Shown: in pieces, positions 32,818-42,643 of the stretch | Position numbering within the stretch: position 1 is the stretch's first letter | How the letters are laid out: every line of letters starts with the position of its first letter | Source of the DNA: Hungatella hathewayi WAL-18680 | Lineage (GTDB): Bacteria > Bacillota > Clostridia > Lachnospirales > Lachnospiraceae | DNA: 64,000 bases | Assembly (NCBI RefSeq): GCF_000235505.1 | Contig: NZ_JH379028.1 | Span: 166,946 to 230,945 of the forward strand | Direction: 5' to 3' | Translations under genes and position numbers: made by a program | The notes under the pieces: model-generated | Told to the model about the DNA's origin: nothing | Seen by the model: only the letters and a program-made list of their open reading frames with translations | The model's database searches: none

Positions 32818-35800
32818 GAAAAATTGTCATTATAGCAGGAGCCGGGATTTCGATGGCGCCACCGTCGTGTCTGCCCAGCTGGTGGGAGTATAACAAAAAA
32901 ATAATCGAATTGATAAAAAAGCAGGCTCTGGGTTTGTGCCCTGATGCTGAGCATCTGCTCGCGGATATCGATATAGAAAAAGAATTACCGGTTCAATGTG
33001 TCTCAGATCTGATTGTTCATCAGGGGGCTGGCAGCAGTTACTTCCCATTGCTTGAACTGTTGAATGCATCCCAGCCTAATGCAAATCATTTTGCTATGGC
33101 AGAGCTGGCAAGACAAGGGCGGTTAAAAGCGATTATTACTACGAATTTCGATACACTAATTGAGACGGCGTTTCGTCAGAAAGGAATTAATCTCTAAACG
33201 ATAGTTTCGGACGAGACTTATTATGAACCTGTGAAACCACATACATGCAGATTGTATAAAATTCATGGGTCCGTTCGCGATTTTAACTCTTTGATAGATA
33301 CAGTTTCTCAGAAAGCAGTAGGGCTGTCACCGGCAAAGCAGTTGGTTTTGCAGCAGATTCTATGTGACAGCGAAATTGTTTTTATGGGTTTTTCTGGGGT
33401 TGATTTTGATTTTGGAGAGAACTATATTCCAATATCGAAAGCTGTTGGGCAGGGCTCTCATGTGACATGGATTTTACGTCCGGCTTCAACTCCACATGCC
33501 ATTGTTAAGTATTTTCAGTCACAATATGGGGCTGGTTTTCAATTGGTCGAGGAGGAATTGTCTGATTATTTTAATCAACTTGGTCTTGAGTATGGTAAAC
33601 TGCAGAGTCAGTGTCAAACAGCAATAAGTGATGATGGGGGAGCTGAGAAATTTGATGAAAAAATCAATCAACTGATACAATCGCCGCACATCGGTCAGCA
33701 CGGTTGTGTTGGTTATTGTATTACCCTTTTATCTATGATAGGCCATAATGCGGAGGCTTCGGAATTAGCGCGGTTATATGAAAAAAAACTGGATTCGCAA
33801 AAGGTCAATATAATGGCAGTGCCAGGAATTGTTTCACTCGCTACCCATAAATTGAAAGTGGGAAATTTGGATGAGAGTATTCGATATAATAAACTTGCAG
33901 TGAAATGCTTTCAACGTATGCATGAACTTCTCCAGTCAGCGTCATGTTCGGATGAGATGAAAAGGGTCTGTTTGGAAGAAAGGAATTCCAATCTTTCAAC
34001 GGTATATATCAATCTTGGCGTGGCTTGTTATTATCAAGATGATTTGAAAAATGCAAAAGAGTATCTCACTCAAGCCAATGAGTGGGGAGAAATTCAAAAT
34101 AAGCCAGAAATATTGGCCCTTTCGAGATTTACACTTGCACGGATTGATTATAAGCAGGATAAAGACTATGATAAATACCTGAGTGCTTTAAGCAGCTGTG
34201 CCCAGTATGTACGTAAAGCAGGAAGATTAGAATATATTATGGATATTCTGCTGGAGAAATGCAGCACACAGTTATCGATAGGTGAATACTCTTTGGCAAA
34301 AGAATGCCTGACAGAGGTTTCACAATATAACAAGAATATAGGAAGTCACTCAGCTGCAGAGCGCATTGAGAGGCTGGAGGCTTTATATCTTATCCGCCGT
34401 GGACAAATGCTGGATATATTTACTCAAGACCATGCTCAAGAAGAGGAAGGGATTGCCATACCGGATTTTATTTGGGATACAATGCCGGAGAGTAAGTGGC
34501 GGAGACTGGTAATCCAGCAAGAGTTTGTGGGGAACAGGGAGTATCTGCCTGCTCTTTGGGCAGAAGGATGTAGGAACTATGCCAGTAATTCTAATTGGGC
34601 ACGCCTTATGGATATTGCCCGTTGCTGCTATGATGCGGCATGTGAGGCACACAATAGTTCTGTTCAATCGCTGGCCCTGTATTATATGGGATGTGCAGAA
34701 GTGGAGTGTGCGAATTTTCTGGAAGGTGAGAAATATTTTCAGGAAGTGAGGTCTCTTGGAAGTGAGGCATCACTGCTTTATTTCGGATGGTCCTGTATCG
34801 AACTGGCCAGATTGTGCGTCCGCAAGGCAGAGCTGCAGGAAGCAGAGGTGAATTATACAAAGGCGAAAGAAGCGTTGATAGCCAATCAGGATATTCAACA
34901 GACAATTTATGCGCTGACGAACTATATAATGGCATTGTATCAGCATGGTTATCATAAGGAGGCCGTGCAGCATGCAAAAGAATCAATCCAAATTGTTGAA
35001 AAGTTTGGTGATAGTAAGAATCAAGAGGAATTGTTGGGGTATCTGAAGATATTAAACGACAAGTATAATACCGATAACAGGAAGAAAGTGTCAAAATCCA
35101 GTTTGGATGGGCGTTGTTGTGGAAAAAGGTATCCGGAAGATAAGAAAGAGGAAACGGTTTCTGATATTATCAATCAACATGCCAGACAGCTTTCTGATTA
35201 TATGAAAAATGATGATTTAAAGAGTGCCGGCGAATACGTGAAAAGAGTGGAACTATTGCTGGGTGATTATGAACCATTTAACGCTGTTTATAATTTATAT
35301 TTTGCTTTATTTCTTTATCACTCGGAATCTTATCATCTTGCAGAGGCTCTGGAATATGCAAAAAAGGTACAGGGGGGGATCGATTATCTGTTGGAACCAG
35401 AGAAAAAGGAAGAGGTAGGGCGTTTGACATCAGAGTATATCCAGATGTGTGAAAGAAATTTTCAGGTTGAAGAGACGCAGAATGTTGAGGAGCCATTCAC
35501 AGAACTGCTTTATGAGGCAAAAAGGTTATATGAAACAAATAAGTTCTCTGAATGTTACTCTTTGCTGGAGCAGTGTGAGAAAAAAAGTGGTTTGAGCAAA
35601 TTGGAATTAGGGCAGTTGAAAGGGACATATGCACATGCACTTTATAACGAAGGACGATATCGTGAATCAATAACCTGGTACAAAATGGCAATGAAATAGT
35701 TTGATGAGTCAGAGGAGAAAGAAATCTCAAACATTTTTAATTCTACGGCATTGCAAGGTATTACAGCTGCGCTTGACCGTCTGGGGGAGGCGGAGGAGGC

Positions 35801-36155
35801 TATCAGGATTCTACGAAATGCATTGACGTCACAAACACTGACACCTCAGGAGAGAGAGGGCTTTATGATGAGTCTGAGTAACCGGCTGATTCAACAATAT
35901 CAAAATTCCATGACAACTAATCATTCAGTGTTTCGTGAGGTACTGAAAATGACAGAAGAGTGTTTGACACTTGCGGAACATGAGTTTGAGAAAAAGGGTG
36001 CTGTGTATATGTCATTGGGGAATTTATATGTGACGGTTGAAGACTGGAAAAAGGCATTGGAATATTTTAAGCTTGCGAAAAAGCAATTTACTATTTCAAA
36101 TTCCAGATATTTGGAATCTGCCGAAATGGCAATCGGAATTTATGAAAATTATTGA
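32814..36155 (+). pseudogene. SIR2-domain/TPR protein interrupted by two in-frame stops
   Basis: One continuous frame of 1,113 codon positions, broken by TAA at 33195-33197 and TAG at 35697-35699, with no frameshift. The N-terminal SIR2-like NAD+-binding domain has GAGIS near the start, TTNFDTLIE with the key Asn, and KIHGS with the key His, the last lying after the first stop. From about residue 280 to the end there are many TPR-like helical repeats (for example INLGVACYYQDDLKNAKEYL, and MSLGNLYVTVEDWKKALEYF after the second stop). SIR2 domains joined to repeats are typical of NAD+-depleting anti-phage proteins. As written it would yield three fragments; a GTG at 33231 and a TTG at 35751 could restart the later parts. 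Both stops differ from Gln codons by one C-to-T change. Confidence 0.8.
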
Positions 36156-36194
36156 TGAAACTGTTGTGAATAGCGCATAGAAAGGGTAGAGCTA

Positions 36195-37250
36195 ATGGAC
36201 AACCAAGAGCAAAAACACGTAAGGCGGGTCCGCTACAAAGGGACGCATCCGAAAACTTATCAGGAGAAGTACAAGGAGCTGCAGCCGGAGAAGTATAAAG
36301 ATACGGTGGAGAAGGTGATTCAGAAGGGGAGTACGCCTGCGGGGATGCATATTTCCATCTGTGTGAATGAGATTCTGGAGTTTCTGCAGATTCAGCCGGG
36401 GCAGAAGGGGCTGGATGCGACGCTGGGGTATGGGGGACATACCCAGGCGATGTTAGAGTGTCTGAAATCTGAGGGACATTTATTCGCCCTGGACGTGGAC
36501 CCGATTGAGTCGGAGAAGACGAGGGAGCGACTGGCGAAGCTGGGATATGGGCCGGAGATCTTGACGATCCGGCAGATGAACTTTGCGGATATAGACAAGC
36601 TGGTGGCGGAAACGGGACCGTTTGATTTTATGATGGCTGATTTGGGTGTGTCCTCCATGCAGATTGATAACCCGGACCGGGGATTTTCCTATAAGACGGA
36701 GGGCCCTCTCGATTTGCGGTTGAACCCCGCCAAGGGAGAGACGGCGGCCGAGCGGCTAAAGACCATCACCCTGGAGGAATTACAGGGGATGCTTCTGGAA
36801 AATGCGGACGAGCCCTACGCGGAGGAGATTGCCAAAGAAGTCATCACCACCATAAAGCGCGGCGGCCATATCGACACCACCACGGATTTGCGCCGGGTCA
36901 TTGAGAAGGCATTGTCCTTCCTGCCATCCGGCAGTGCGGAGACGAAGGAGGCAGTGAAAAAATCCTGCCAGCGGACCTTCCAGGCGCTTCGAATTGACGT
37001 GAACAGCGAGTTCGAGGTTCTCTACGATTTCCTGGAAAAACTCCCGGATGCCCTGGCCCCAGGTGGCCGCGTAGCCATCCTGACCTTCCACTCCGGCGAG
37101 GACCGTCTGGTCAAAAAGTCCTTTAAACAGTTCCGAAACGCCGGCATTTACAGTGACATTTCCACAGATGTCATCCGCCCGTCCGCCGAGGAATGTAACC
37201 GCAACCCGCGTGCCCGCTCCACGAAGATGCGGTGGGCGGTGAGAGCCTGA
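36195..37250 (+). CDS. rsmH: RsmH-like 16S rRNA (cytosine-N4) methyltransferase, stand-alone paralogue
   Basis: A 351-aa methyltransferase of the MraW/RsmH family, which methylates C1402 of 16S rRNA using S-adenosylmethionine. Motifs include DATLGYGGHTQAML (SAM site), ALDVDP, ADLGVSSMQID, RGFSYKTEGPLDLR and the C-terminal LTFHSGEDRLVKKSF. An N-terminal basic extension of about 45 residues (KHVRRVRYKGTHPKTYQEKY) is not found in the classic protein. The usual rsmH lies in the division cell-wall cluster with mraZ and ftsL; none of those genes is here, so this is probably a second copy with altered duty. Confidence 0.88.
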   Translation: MDNQEQKHVRRVRYKGTHPKTYQEKYKELQPEKYKDTVEKVIQKGSTPAGMHISICVNEILEFLQIQPGQKGLDATLGYGGHTQAMLECLKSEGHLFALDVDPIESEKTRERLAKLGYGPEILTIRQMNFADIDKLVAETGPFDFMMADLGVSSMQIDNPDRGFSYKTEGPLDLRLNPAKGETAAERLKTITLEELQGMLLENADEPYAEEIAKEVITTIKRGGHIDTTTDLRRVIEKALSFLPSGSAETKEAVKKSCQRTFQALRIDVNSEFEVLYDFLEKLPDALAPGGRVAILTFHSGEDRLVKKSFKQFRNAGIYSDISTDVIRPSAEECNRNPRARSTKMRWAVRA

Positions 37251-37252
37251 GT

Positions 37253-38689
37253 ATGAAAAAACAGTCAGGAATCATGTGGTTTTTCTCCTCGCTGGGGGCG
37301 GCGGTGCTGTTGATGGCGGTGGCGGTGATTGGGACGATGGTGTATGGCGTGTCGGTGCAGAGCCAGCTGCAGGAGCAGTTTATCGCGAGAACATCGGCGG
37401 TGGATACGATACTGGCGGATTTGTATGAGATGGAGACCGTATTTGGGCTGTTTTCCAGAGACTGGTCGGAGGAAGGGTTTGCAACTTACCAGCAGGCCTG
37501 TGAGAAGCTGACCGGGGATTTGGAGGAGTACCGGGAGTACTGTAAGGAGGCTCCGGTAACCCTGAACTATATCAGAAGACTGAACAGCTTCAATGTCTAC
37601 CAGCAAAACCAGATTCGAAAGGCTCTGGACGGCGAGGAAGCCCAGTATGCAACGGTGCGCTATGTGGACGGCGGCCTGAATATGCACCAGCAGCAGGCCC
37701 TGGAGATGGCCAAAAATGATATGCTGTACGCCAGGAACAGGTATGAGGCGGATTTTGAAAAGGTTTCCCGCTGGATGTTCTTTATCAGCGGGGCATTTGC
37801 CATAGCGGCCTTGGTTATGGGCGTTCTGCTGGCCCGTTTTTCGATTGTGACGAAACGGGTTCTGGACGGTATGATGGAATCCTTCAACCATCTGGCGGCC
37901 AGAGACTGGGATGTGCCGGATTTGAAGGATTCCCGGTACCGGGAGTTTACGCTGATATCCCAGACGGCCAACCACATGAAGCAGGAAATCAAAAATTACA
38001 TCAAAGAAATTGAAAAACAGGCCAAGCTGGAGAAGCAGTTAAACGAGGAGCGCCTGCTCAACGAACAGCAGTATACCATGGTGATAACGGCCCAGATGTC
38101 CGCCCTGCGCGCACAGGTCAATCCCCATTTTCTGTTTAATTCCCTGAATTTAATCGGCGTCACCGCCCTGGTGGGAAACTCGGAACATGTGATGCAGCTG
38201 GTGGAAGCTACCGGCAATATTCTCCGGTATTCGCTGTACCAGAAGGAGCTGACGACCCCTCTGGAGGAAGAACTGGATATCGTGAGCCAGTACTTATTCC
38301 TTCAAAAATGCCGGTTTGGCGAGGCCGTTAAGGCGGAGATACATAATGATTTGGACGGCGAGGATATTTTCATTCCGACAATGTCCATTCAGCCGGTGGT
38401 TGAAAATTGTTTTAAACACGGCTTTGGCAATAAAGAGAATCTGCATATCCATATTTCCGTCACAAAGGAGGAGGAGAATCTGGTGGCAGTCTGCGTCGCC
38501 GATGATGGCGTTGGCTTTGACGTCACCCAGGTTCAGTCGGAGGGGGACAGCGGAATCGGTCTCAACAACATCCGCAAGCGCCTGGAACTGATGTACGGCG
38601 CCGGCCGCCAGTGGATGGAGATAGAGAGTGAACCCGGAGTGTTCAGCAGTGTGACAATATTGATTCCGCAAAAGGGGGGTGTTCAGTGA
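37253..38689 (+). CDS. sensor histidine kinase, YesM family
   Basis: A 478-aa membrane kinase. Two hydrophobic helices (about residues 8-32 and 175-200) flank an extracytoplasmic helical sensor of about 140 residues, followed by a HAMP-like linker and coiled coil (EIEKQAKLEKQLNEERLLNEQ). The His_kinase domain holds the phospho-acceptor His292 in NPHFLFNSLNLIG, and the ATPase domain shows VVENCFKHG, DDGVGFD and GIGLNNIRKRL. A frame is open from 37232, but ATG 37253 gives a proper signal-anchor start. It overlaps the response regulator by GTGA and likely controls the adjacent TRAP operon. Confidence 0.92.
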   Translation: MKKQSGIMWFFSSLGAAVLLMAVAVIGTMVYGVSVQSQLQEQFIARTSAVDTILADLYEMETVFGLFSRDWSEEGFATYQQACEKLTGDLEEYREYCKEAPVTLNYIRRLNSFNVYQQNQIRKALDGEEAQYATVRYVDGGLNMHQQQALEMAKNDMLYARNRYEADFEKVSRWMFFISGAFAIAALVMGVLLARFSIVTKRVLDGMMESFNHLAARDWDVPDLKDSRYREFTLISQTANHMKQEIKNYIKEIEKQAKLEKQLNEERLLNEQQYTMVITAQMSALRAQVNPHFLFNSLNLIGVTALVGNSEHVMQLVEATGNILRYSLYQKELTTPLEEELDIVSQYLFLQKCRFGEAVKAEIHNDLDGEDIFIPTMSIQPVVENCFKHGFGNKENLHIHISVTKEEENLVAVCVADDGVGFDVTQVQSEGDSGIGLNNIRKRLELMYGAGRQWMEIESEPGVFSSVTILIPQKGGVQ

Positions 38690-39402
38690 GAGTTCTGATT
38701 GTGGAAGATGAGGACCTGGAGTGCAGAGCCATGGTCCATTTGATGAAAACCGGTTTCCCGGAAATGCTGGAGATTATGACAGCCAGAGACGGGGAGACGG
38801 CGGTGAAGCTTGCACTGGAGGGGCGGCCGGATTTAATCCTCATGGATATCAATCTGCCCCTGCTAGACGGGCTGACAGCGTCCAAACAGATTCGGAAGGA
38901 ACTGCCGGACAGCAAGATTATTATGGTTTCCGCTTACTCGGATTATGAGCATTTGAGAGAGTCCATGAGAGCCCAGGCTCTGGACTATATAGTCAAACCG
39001 TATTCGGTGGAAATGTTTCGCGAGGCCGTGGAACGGGCGGTGCGGGACAGCCGGGAAGAAACGGCTCTCTACGGAAAAGCCGGTACGATACAGAAGATTA
39101 AAAAATATCTGAATCAGCACTATTCGGAAAATATCACGCTTCAGGATGTGGCCGATGAAATATGTCTGGATAAGTCTTATCTGGGCCGTCTGTTCAAGGA
39201 GGAATGCCAGACTACCATTATGGGGTGCCTGCGGGAAGTGCGTCTGGCGAAGGCGAAGGAGCTGCTCCTGCGTGGCATGAACTCCAGCGAAGTGGCGGAG
39301 AAGACCGGATTTGGCGACGCGGCTTATTTTGCCAAATCCTTTCGCCAGGCCACGGGCATTTCCCCAACCCGGTATCGGGAAAGTGTGAACCAGGAGGAAT
39401 AG
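38686..39402 (+). CDS. response regulator with AraC-type output, YesN family
   Basis: A 238-aa regulator. The receiver domain has the acidic pair in VEDEDLE, phospho-acceptor Asp54 in LILMDINLP and Lys in YIVKPYS. The C-terminal AraC-type double helix-turn-helix (NITLQDVADEICLDKSYLGRLFKEE .. GISPTRYRESV) binds DNA. It starts at GTG 38686, overlapping the kinase stop. The nested TCGACA repeats in front of the TRAP binding-protein gene are likely target sites (inference). Confidence 0.93.
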   Translation: MRVLIVEDEDLECRAMVHLMKTGFPEMLEIMTARDGETAVKLALEGRPDLILMDINLPLLDGLTASKQIRKELPDSKIIMVSAYSDYEHLRESMRAQALDYIVKPYSVEMFREAVERAVRDSREETALYGKAGTIQKIKKYLNQHYSENITLQDVADEICLDKSYLGRLFKEECQTTIMGCLREVRLAKAKELLLRGMNSSEVAEKTGFGDAAYFAKSFRQATGISPTRYRESVNQEE

Positions 39403-39412
39403 CAGGTTTAAA

Positions 39413-39457
39413 AGATACGAAATGCATATATAAATGCTGTTTTCGTATCTTTTTTTG
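39413..39457 (+). terminator. terminator after two-component genes
   Basis: AGATACGAAA (39413-39422) and the complementary TTTCGTATCT (39441-39450) are followed by eight T residues. Confidence 0.85.
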
Positions 39458-39485
39458 TGCATTAAAATGTTATCCGCTGGACAAA

Positions 39486-39534
39486 ATCGACACGTATCGA
39501 CAAAAATGTCGATTTTGTCATAGAATGTGTCGAT
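39486..39534 (+). promoter_or_regulatory. nested TCGACA inverted repeats before TRAP operon
   Basis: ATCGACA-AAAA-TGTCGAT (39496-39513) is nested inside ATCGACAC (39486-39493) and GTGTCGAT (39527-39534). Four half-sites in 49 bp, about 110-155 bp before the TRAP binding-protein start, suggest the YesN-type regulator's binding region. A weak promoter (TGGAAA, 17 bp, TAAAAT at 39566-39571) follows. Confidence 0.6.
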
Positions 39535-39640
39535 GCAGTCTGTGGAAAAGAACAAAAAAGACTGTTAAAATAGTGTTAAGAAACAGATGCGCGTCTGAAA
39601 AAAACAACCGATGACCATACACACAGGAGGGAATATTGTT

Positions 39641-40735
39641 ATGAAAAAGATAATTGCAACACTGTTAACCTGTACCATGGCTGTGTCACTGACAGCCTGT
39701 GGAAACGCATCGTCATCCACACCGGCGACGACAGCGGCTCCGGCGGCGGAGACAACCGCGCAGCCAGAGTCGTCCAAGACGGATGCGGCTGCGGACAGCA
39801 AGGAAGCGCCGGCGGGAGAAAGCTACACATTAAAGTTTGCGCTTCAGAACGGTGAGACCCACCCGCTTTGCCAGGGCGTTGCCAAATTTGGCGAGATTCT
39901 GGAGGAGAAATCAGAGGGACGCATCAAACTGGAACTGTTTTACAGCGGCACACTGGGGGACAAGGCGTCAACGGTGCAGGGAATGCAGACGGGAACCATC
40001 GACGCGGCCATGCTGATGAGCGGTGTCATTGCCGATTATGGCTGTGATGATCTGGGAGTATTCACACTTCCGTATCTGTTTGATTCGGTAGCCCATGCGA
40101 GAGCATTTGAAAAGGGCAGCGACGGTAAGGCCCTGTTAGACACGGTGCAGTCTTCCGGAAGTTCCATGGTATGTGTTGGAGCTTATCAGGAGTCGGCAAG
40201 AAATTACTTCTTTACCAAGAAACGGGTGGAGAAACCGGCGGATATGAAGAACATGCAGATTCGCTGCCAGGAAGGTTCTATCTACTATGATTCCGTGGAG
40301 GCGGTCGGAGCATTTGCCCAGTCGGTGGCATTTTCCGAGCTGTACAGCGCGTTGCAGTCCGGCGTTGTGGACGGTGCGGAGCAGCCGTTGTCCGGTTTTG
40401 TGAACAACGCGTTCCAGGAGGTTGCCAAGTACTACGTGATGGACCAACATGAAATCAGCCCCAACCTGATTCTGTTTTCCGAGGTGACCTGGAACCGCTT
40501 AAGTCCGGAGGACCAGCAGTTGATCAGGGATTGTTTTGAGGAATCAGTGCCTTATTTTGAGGAGCTTTCCGACGCAAAGGATGAGGAGTATCTGCAGACC
40601 ATCAAGGATTCCGGAACGGAGGTCATTGATGTCAATGTGGCGGAGTGGCAGGAAGCCTGCGCCAGTGTCTATGACAAGCACGGCCAGTCATATGCCAAGG
40701 TGATTGAGCAGATTAAGAATACCAAATATGAGTAA
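39641..40735 (+). CDS. dctP: TRAP transporter solute-binding lipoprotein, DctP family
   Basis: A 364-aa extracellular binding protein. The signal sequence ends in the lipobox LTAC with a Thr/Ala-rich linker of about 45 residues. The TRAP-DctP domain begins at YTLKFALQNGETHPLCQG and includes the FELQ-like FTLPYLFDS and the substrate-carboxylate segment GIDGAEQP-type (VVDGAEQPLSGF). It captures an organic acid or related compound for the DctQM permease. GGAGGG nine bases before ATG 39641 sets the start. A terminator-like hairpin follows before dctQ. Confidence 0.9.
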   Translation: MKKIIATLLTCTMAVSLTACGNASSSTPATTAAPAAETTAQPESSKTDAAADSKEAPAGESYTLKFALQNGETHPLCQGVAKFGEILEEKSEGRIKLELFYSGTLGDKASTVQGMQTGTIDAAMLMSGVIADYGCDDLGVFTLPYLFDSVAHARAFEKGSDGKALLDTVQSSGSSMVCVGAYQESARNYFFTKKRVEKPADMKNMQIRCQEGSIYYDSVEAVGAFAQSVAFSELYSALQSGVVDGAEQPLSGFVNNAFQEVAKYYVMDQHEISPNLILFSEVTWNRLSPEDQQLIRDCFEESVPYFEELSDAKDEEYLQTIKDSGTEVIDVNVAEWQEACASVYDKHGQSYAKVIEQIKNTKYE

Positions 40736-40759
40736 AACCAGTAAATGATATGGACACAG

Positions 40760-40803
40760 AAAGGGGCGGTTTGCGGACCAGACATCCGCAAATCCCCCTT
40801 TTT
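40760..40803 (+). terminator. partial terminator between dctP and dctQ
   Basis: AAAGGGG and CCCCCTTTTT arms enclose TTTGCGGA/TCCGCAAA (40760-40803), ending in five T residues. It should lower permease transcript relative to the binding protein. Confidence 0.75.
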
Positions 40804-40814
40804 AGGAGGAAGCT

Positions 40815-41318
40815 ATGGAGCAGGAAAAAGAAATTAACAAAAAAGAGAAGAGCGCACTTGACAAAGCGGCCGACTGGATTTCCACGGGAATGCTGATTCT
40901 ATGTGTGCTGGTGTTTGCGGTCATGGTATTTGCGGTATCTTACGGGGTGATTGGACGCTACCTTCCCTTTGTCAGAAACCCGAGATGGACGCAGGAGCTG
41001 GGAATTCTGTGCATGGTATGGCTCTGCTTTCTGAGCGCGGGGTTTGCCATCAAGGAAGGACTTCATGTGCGCATGAGTATCATCAACTATCTGGTGCCGA
41101 AGAAGCTGGCGTCCTTTTTTCACGGATGCGCCTATGTATTGCTGCTGGTCATCAATGGAGTGTGGGTGGTGTACGGCATCCAGCTGATGCAGCTGACGAA
41201 GATGGCGAAAATGTCGGCGACCAGATGGCCCATGAGCATTATCTATCTGTCGGTGGTGATTGGTGGAATTTACGGGGCGGCCATGTCCGTTTACCGTCTG
41301 ATGAAAGGGGGATTTTAG
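40815..41318 (+). CDS. dctQ: TRAP transporter small permease, DctQ family
   Basis: A 167-aa membrane protein with four hydrophobic helices, starting about residue 20. The segment RNPRWTQELGILCMVWLCFLS and FAIKEGLHVRMS are typical of DctQ. It bridges the binding protein and the large permease. AGGAGG precedes the ATG. Confidence 0.9.
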   Translation: MEQEKEINKKEKSALDKAADWISTGMLILCVLVFAVMVFAVSYGVIGRYLPFVRNPRWTQELGILCMVWLCFLSAGFAIKEGLHVRMSIINYLVPKKLASFFHGCAYVLLLVINGVWVVYGIQLMQLTKMAKMSATRWPMSIIYLSVVIGGIYGAAMSVYRLMKGGF

Positions 41319-41321
41319 GGG

Positions 41322-42614
41322 ATGAATACAACTGCGATTTTAATCCTGCTGGTGTCATTTGCGGTGATGATTGTCATCGGTTTCCACATCTCGTATTCCA
41401 TGATGGCGGCGGCAGCGTTGACGATACTTTATCTTGGACTGTCACCGACACAGATTATCAATACCATGGTGGATGGCGTGGATGGGTTTACGTTTCTGGC
41501 GATACCGTTTTTTATTCTGTCCGGTGATATTATGGCGAGGGGCGGCATTTCCGACCGATTGATTTTGCTGGCGGATGCCATGGTCGGCTGGATGAGAGGC
41601 GGACTGGCCATGGTCAATATTGTGGCATCCATTTTCTTTGGAGGGATATCCGGTTCTGCTTCGGCGGATACGGCATCCCTGGGGGCGATCCTGATTCCCA
41701 TGATGGACAAGCAGGGATATGACAAGGAGTTTGCCACGGCGGTCACCATGACCAGCAGTGTGCAGGGCATGCTGATTCCGCCAAGCCACAACATGATTAT
41801 CTACGCCATGGCGGCCGGCGGCATTTCCGTCAGCGCCCTGTTTATGGCAGGGCTGGTTCCCGGCGTGTTTCTGGGAGTGGCGCTGATGGTTTTCTGCTAC
41901 TATTTGTCGGTCAAAAGAAATTATCCCAAGGGGACGCCGTTTACCCTCAAAAACCTGTGGGCTGCAATTCGTAAATCTATCTGGGGGCTGGGAACCGTGA
42001 TTATTGTGGTGGTCGGCGTGGTGATGGGCGTGTTCACAGCCACGGAGAGCGCGGCGATTGCCTGTGTGTATGCGCTGGTGGTGTCCATGGCCGGTTACCG
42101 GGAGATGAACGGAAAAGATCTGTTTGGCGTGGTGAAAAGCAGTGTGAAAACGCTGTCAACCGTGCTGGTGCTGATAGCGGCCTCCGGCCCCTTTGGCTTC
42201 TGCATTACCTATTTGAAGATACCGGAAATGGTAGTGAACGGGATGCTTGGGCTGACGGACAGCAAGTTTTTGATTCTGTTGATGATTAATCTGATTATAC
42301 TGGTGCTGGGAACCATTCTCGGTATGGCATCCATTATCGTGATTGTCACTCCGATTCTGATGCCGGTTCTGCTTAGCATTGGGTTCAGCCCGATCCAGTT
42401 TGGGGCGGTTTTGATTTTAAACTGCGGCATTGGCCTGATTACCCCGCCGGTGGGCGGAGTGCTGTTTATCGGAAGCGGTATCTCCGGAGTGCCGATTGAG
42501 CGGCTGTTTAAGCACACACTGCCGTTGATCGGGGTCATGGCCGTGGTGCTGCTGATGATTACCTATATCCCTGAGATTACGCTGACGCTGCCGAGAATTC
42601 TGGGACTGTTGTAG
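41322..42614 (+). CDS. dctM: TRAP transporter large permease, DctM family
   Basis: A 430-aa permease with about twelve membrane helices. The first half shows IPFFILSGDIMARGGIS and GGISGSASADTASLG, and the second GPFGFCITY and NCGIGLITPPVGGVLF, both conserved in DctM. It forms the Na+-coupled transport channel. It starts three bases after the dctQ stop. The substrate is likely an acid or sulfated compound, judging by the sulfatase gene that follows (inference). Confidence 0.93.
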   Translation: MNTTAILILLVSFAVMIVIGFHISYSMMAAAALTILYLGLSPTQIINTMVDGVDGFTFLAIPFFILSGDIMARGGISDRLILLADAMVGWMRGGLAMVNIVASIFFGGISGSASADTASLGAILIPMMDKQGYDKEFATAVTMTSSVQGMLIPPSHNMIIYAMAAGGISVSALFMAGLVPGVFLGVALMVFCYYLSVKRNYPKGTPFTLKNLWAAIRKSIWGLGTVIIVVVGVVMGVFTATESAAIACVYALVVSMAGYREMNGKDLFGVVKSSVKTLSTVLVLIAASGPFGFCITYLKIPEMVVNGMLGLTDSKFLILLMINLIILVLGTILGMASIIVIVTPILMPVLLSIGFSPIQFGAVLILNCGIGLITPPVGGVLFIGSGISGVPIERLFKHTLPLIGVMAVVLLMITYIPEITLTLPRILGLL

Positions 42615-42643
42615 AAGAAACCGGTAAGTGCGGATGGAGGAAC

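Noticed and set aside
33231..35699. Independent TPR gene starting at GTG 33231
   Set aside because: The start lies in the middle of the SIR2 domain, before the KIHGS motif, without a clear ribosome binding site; the same frame continues from 32814, so an interrupted single gene is simpler.
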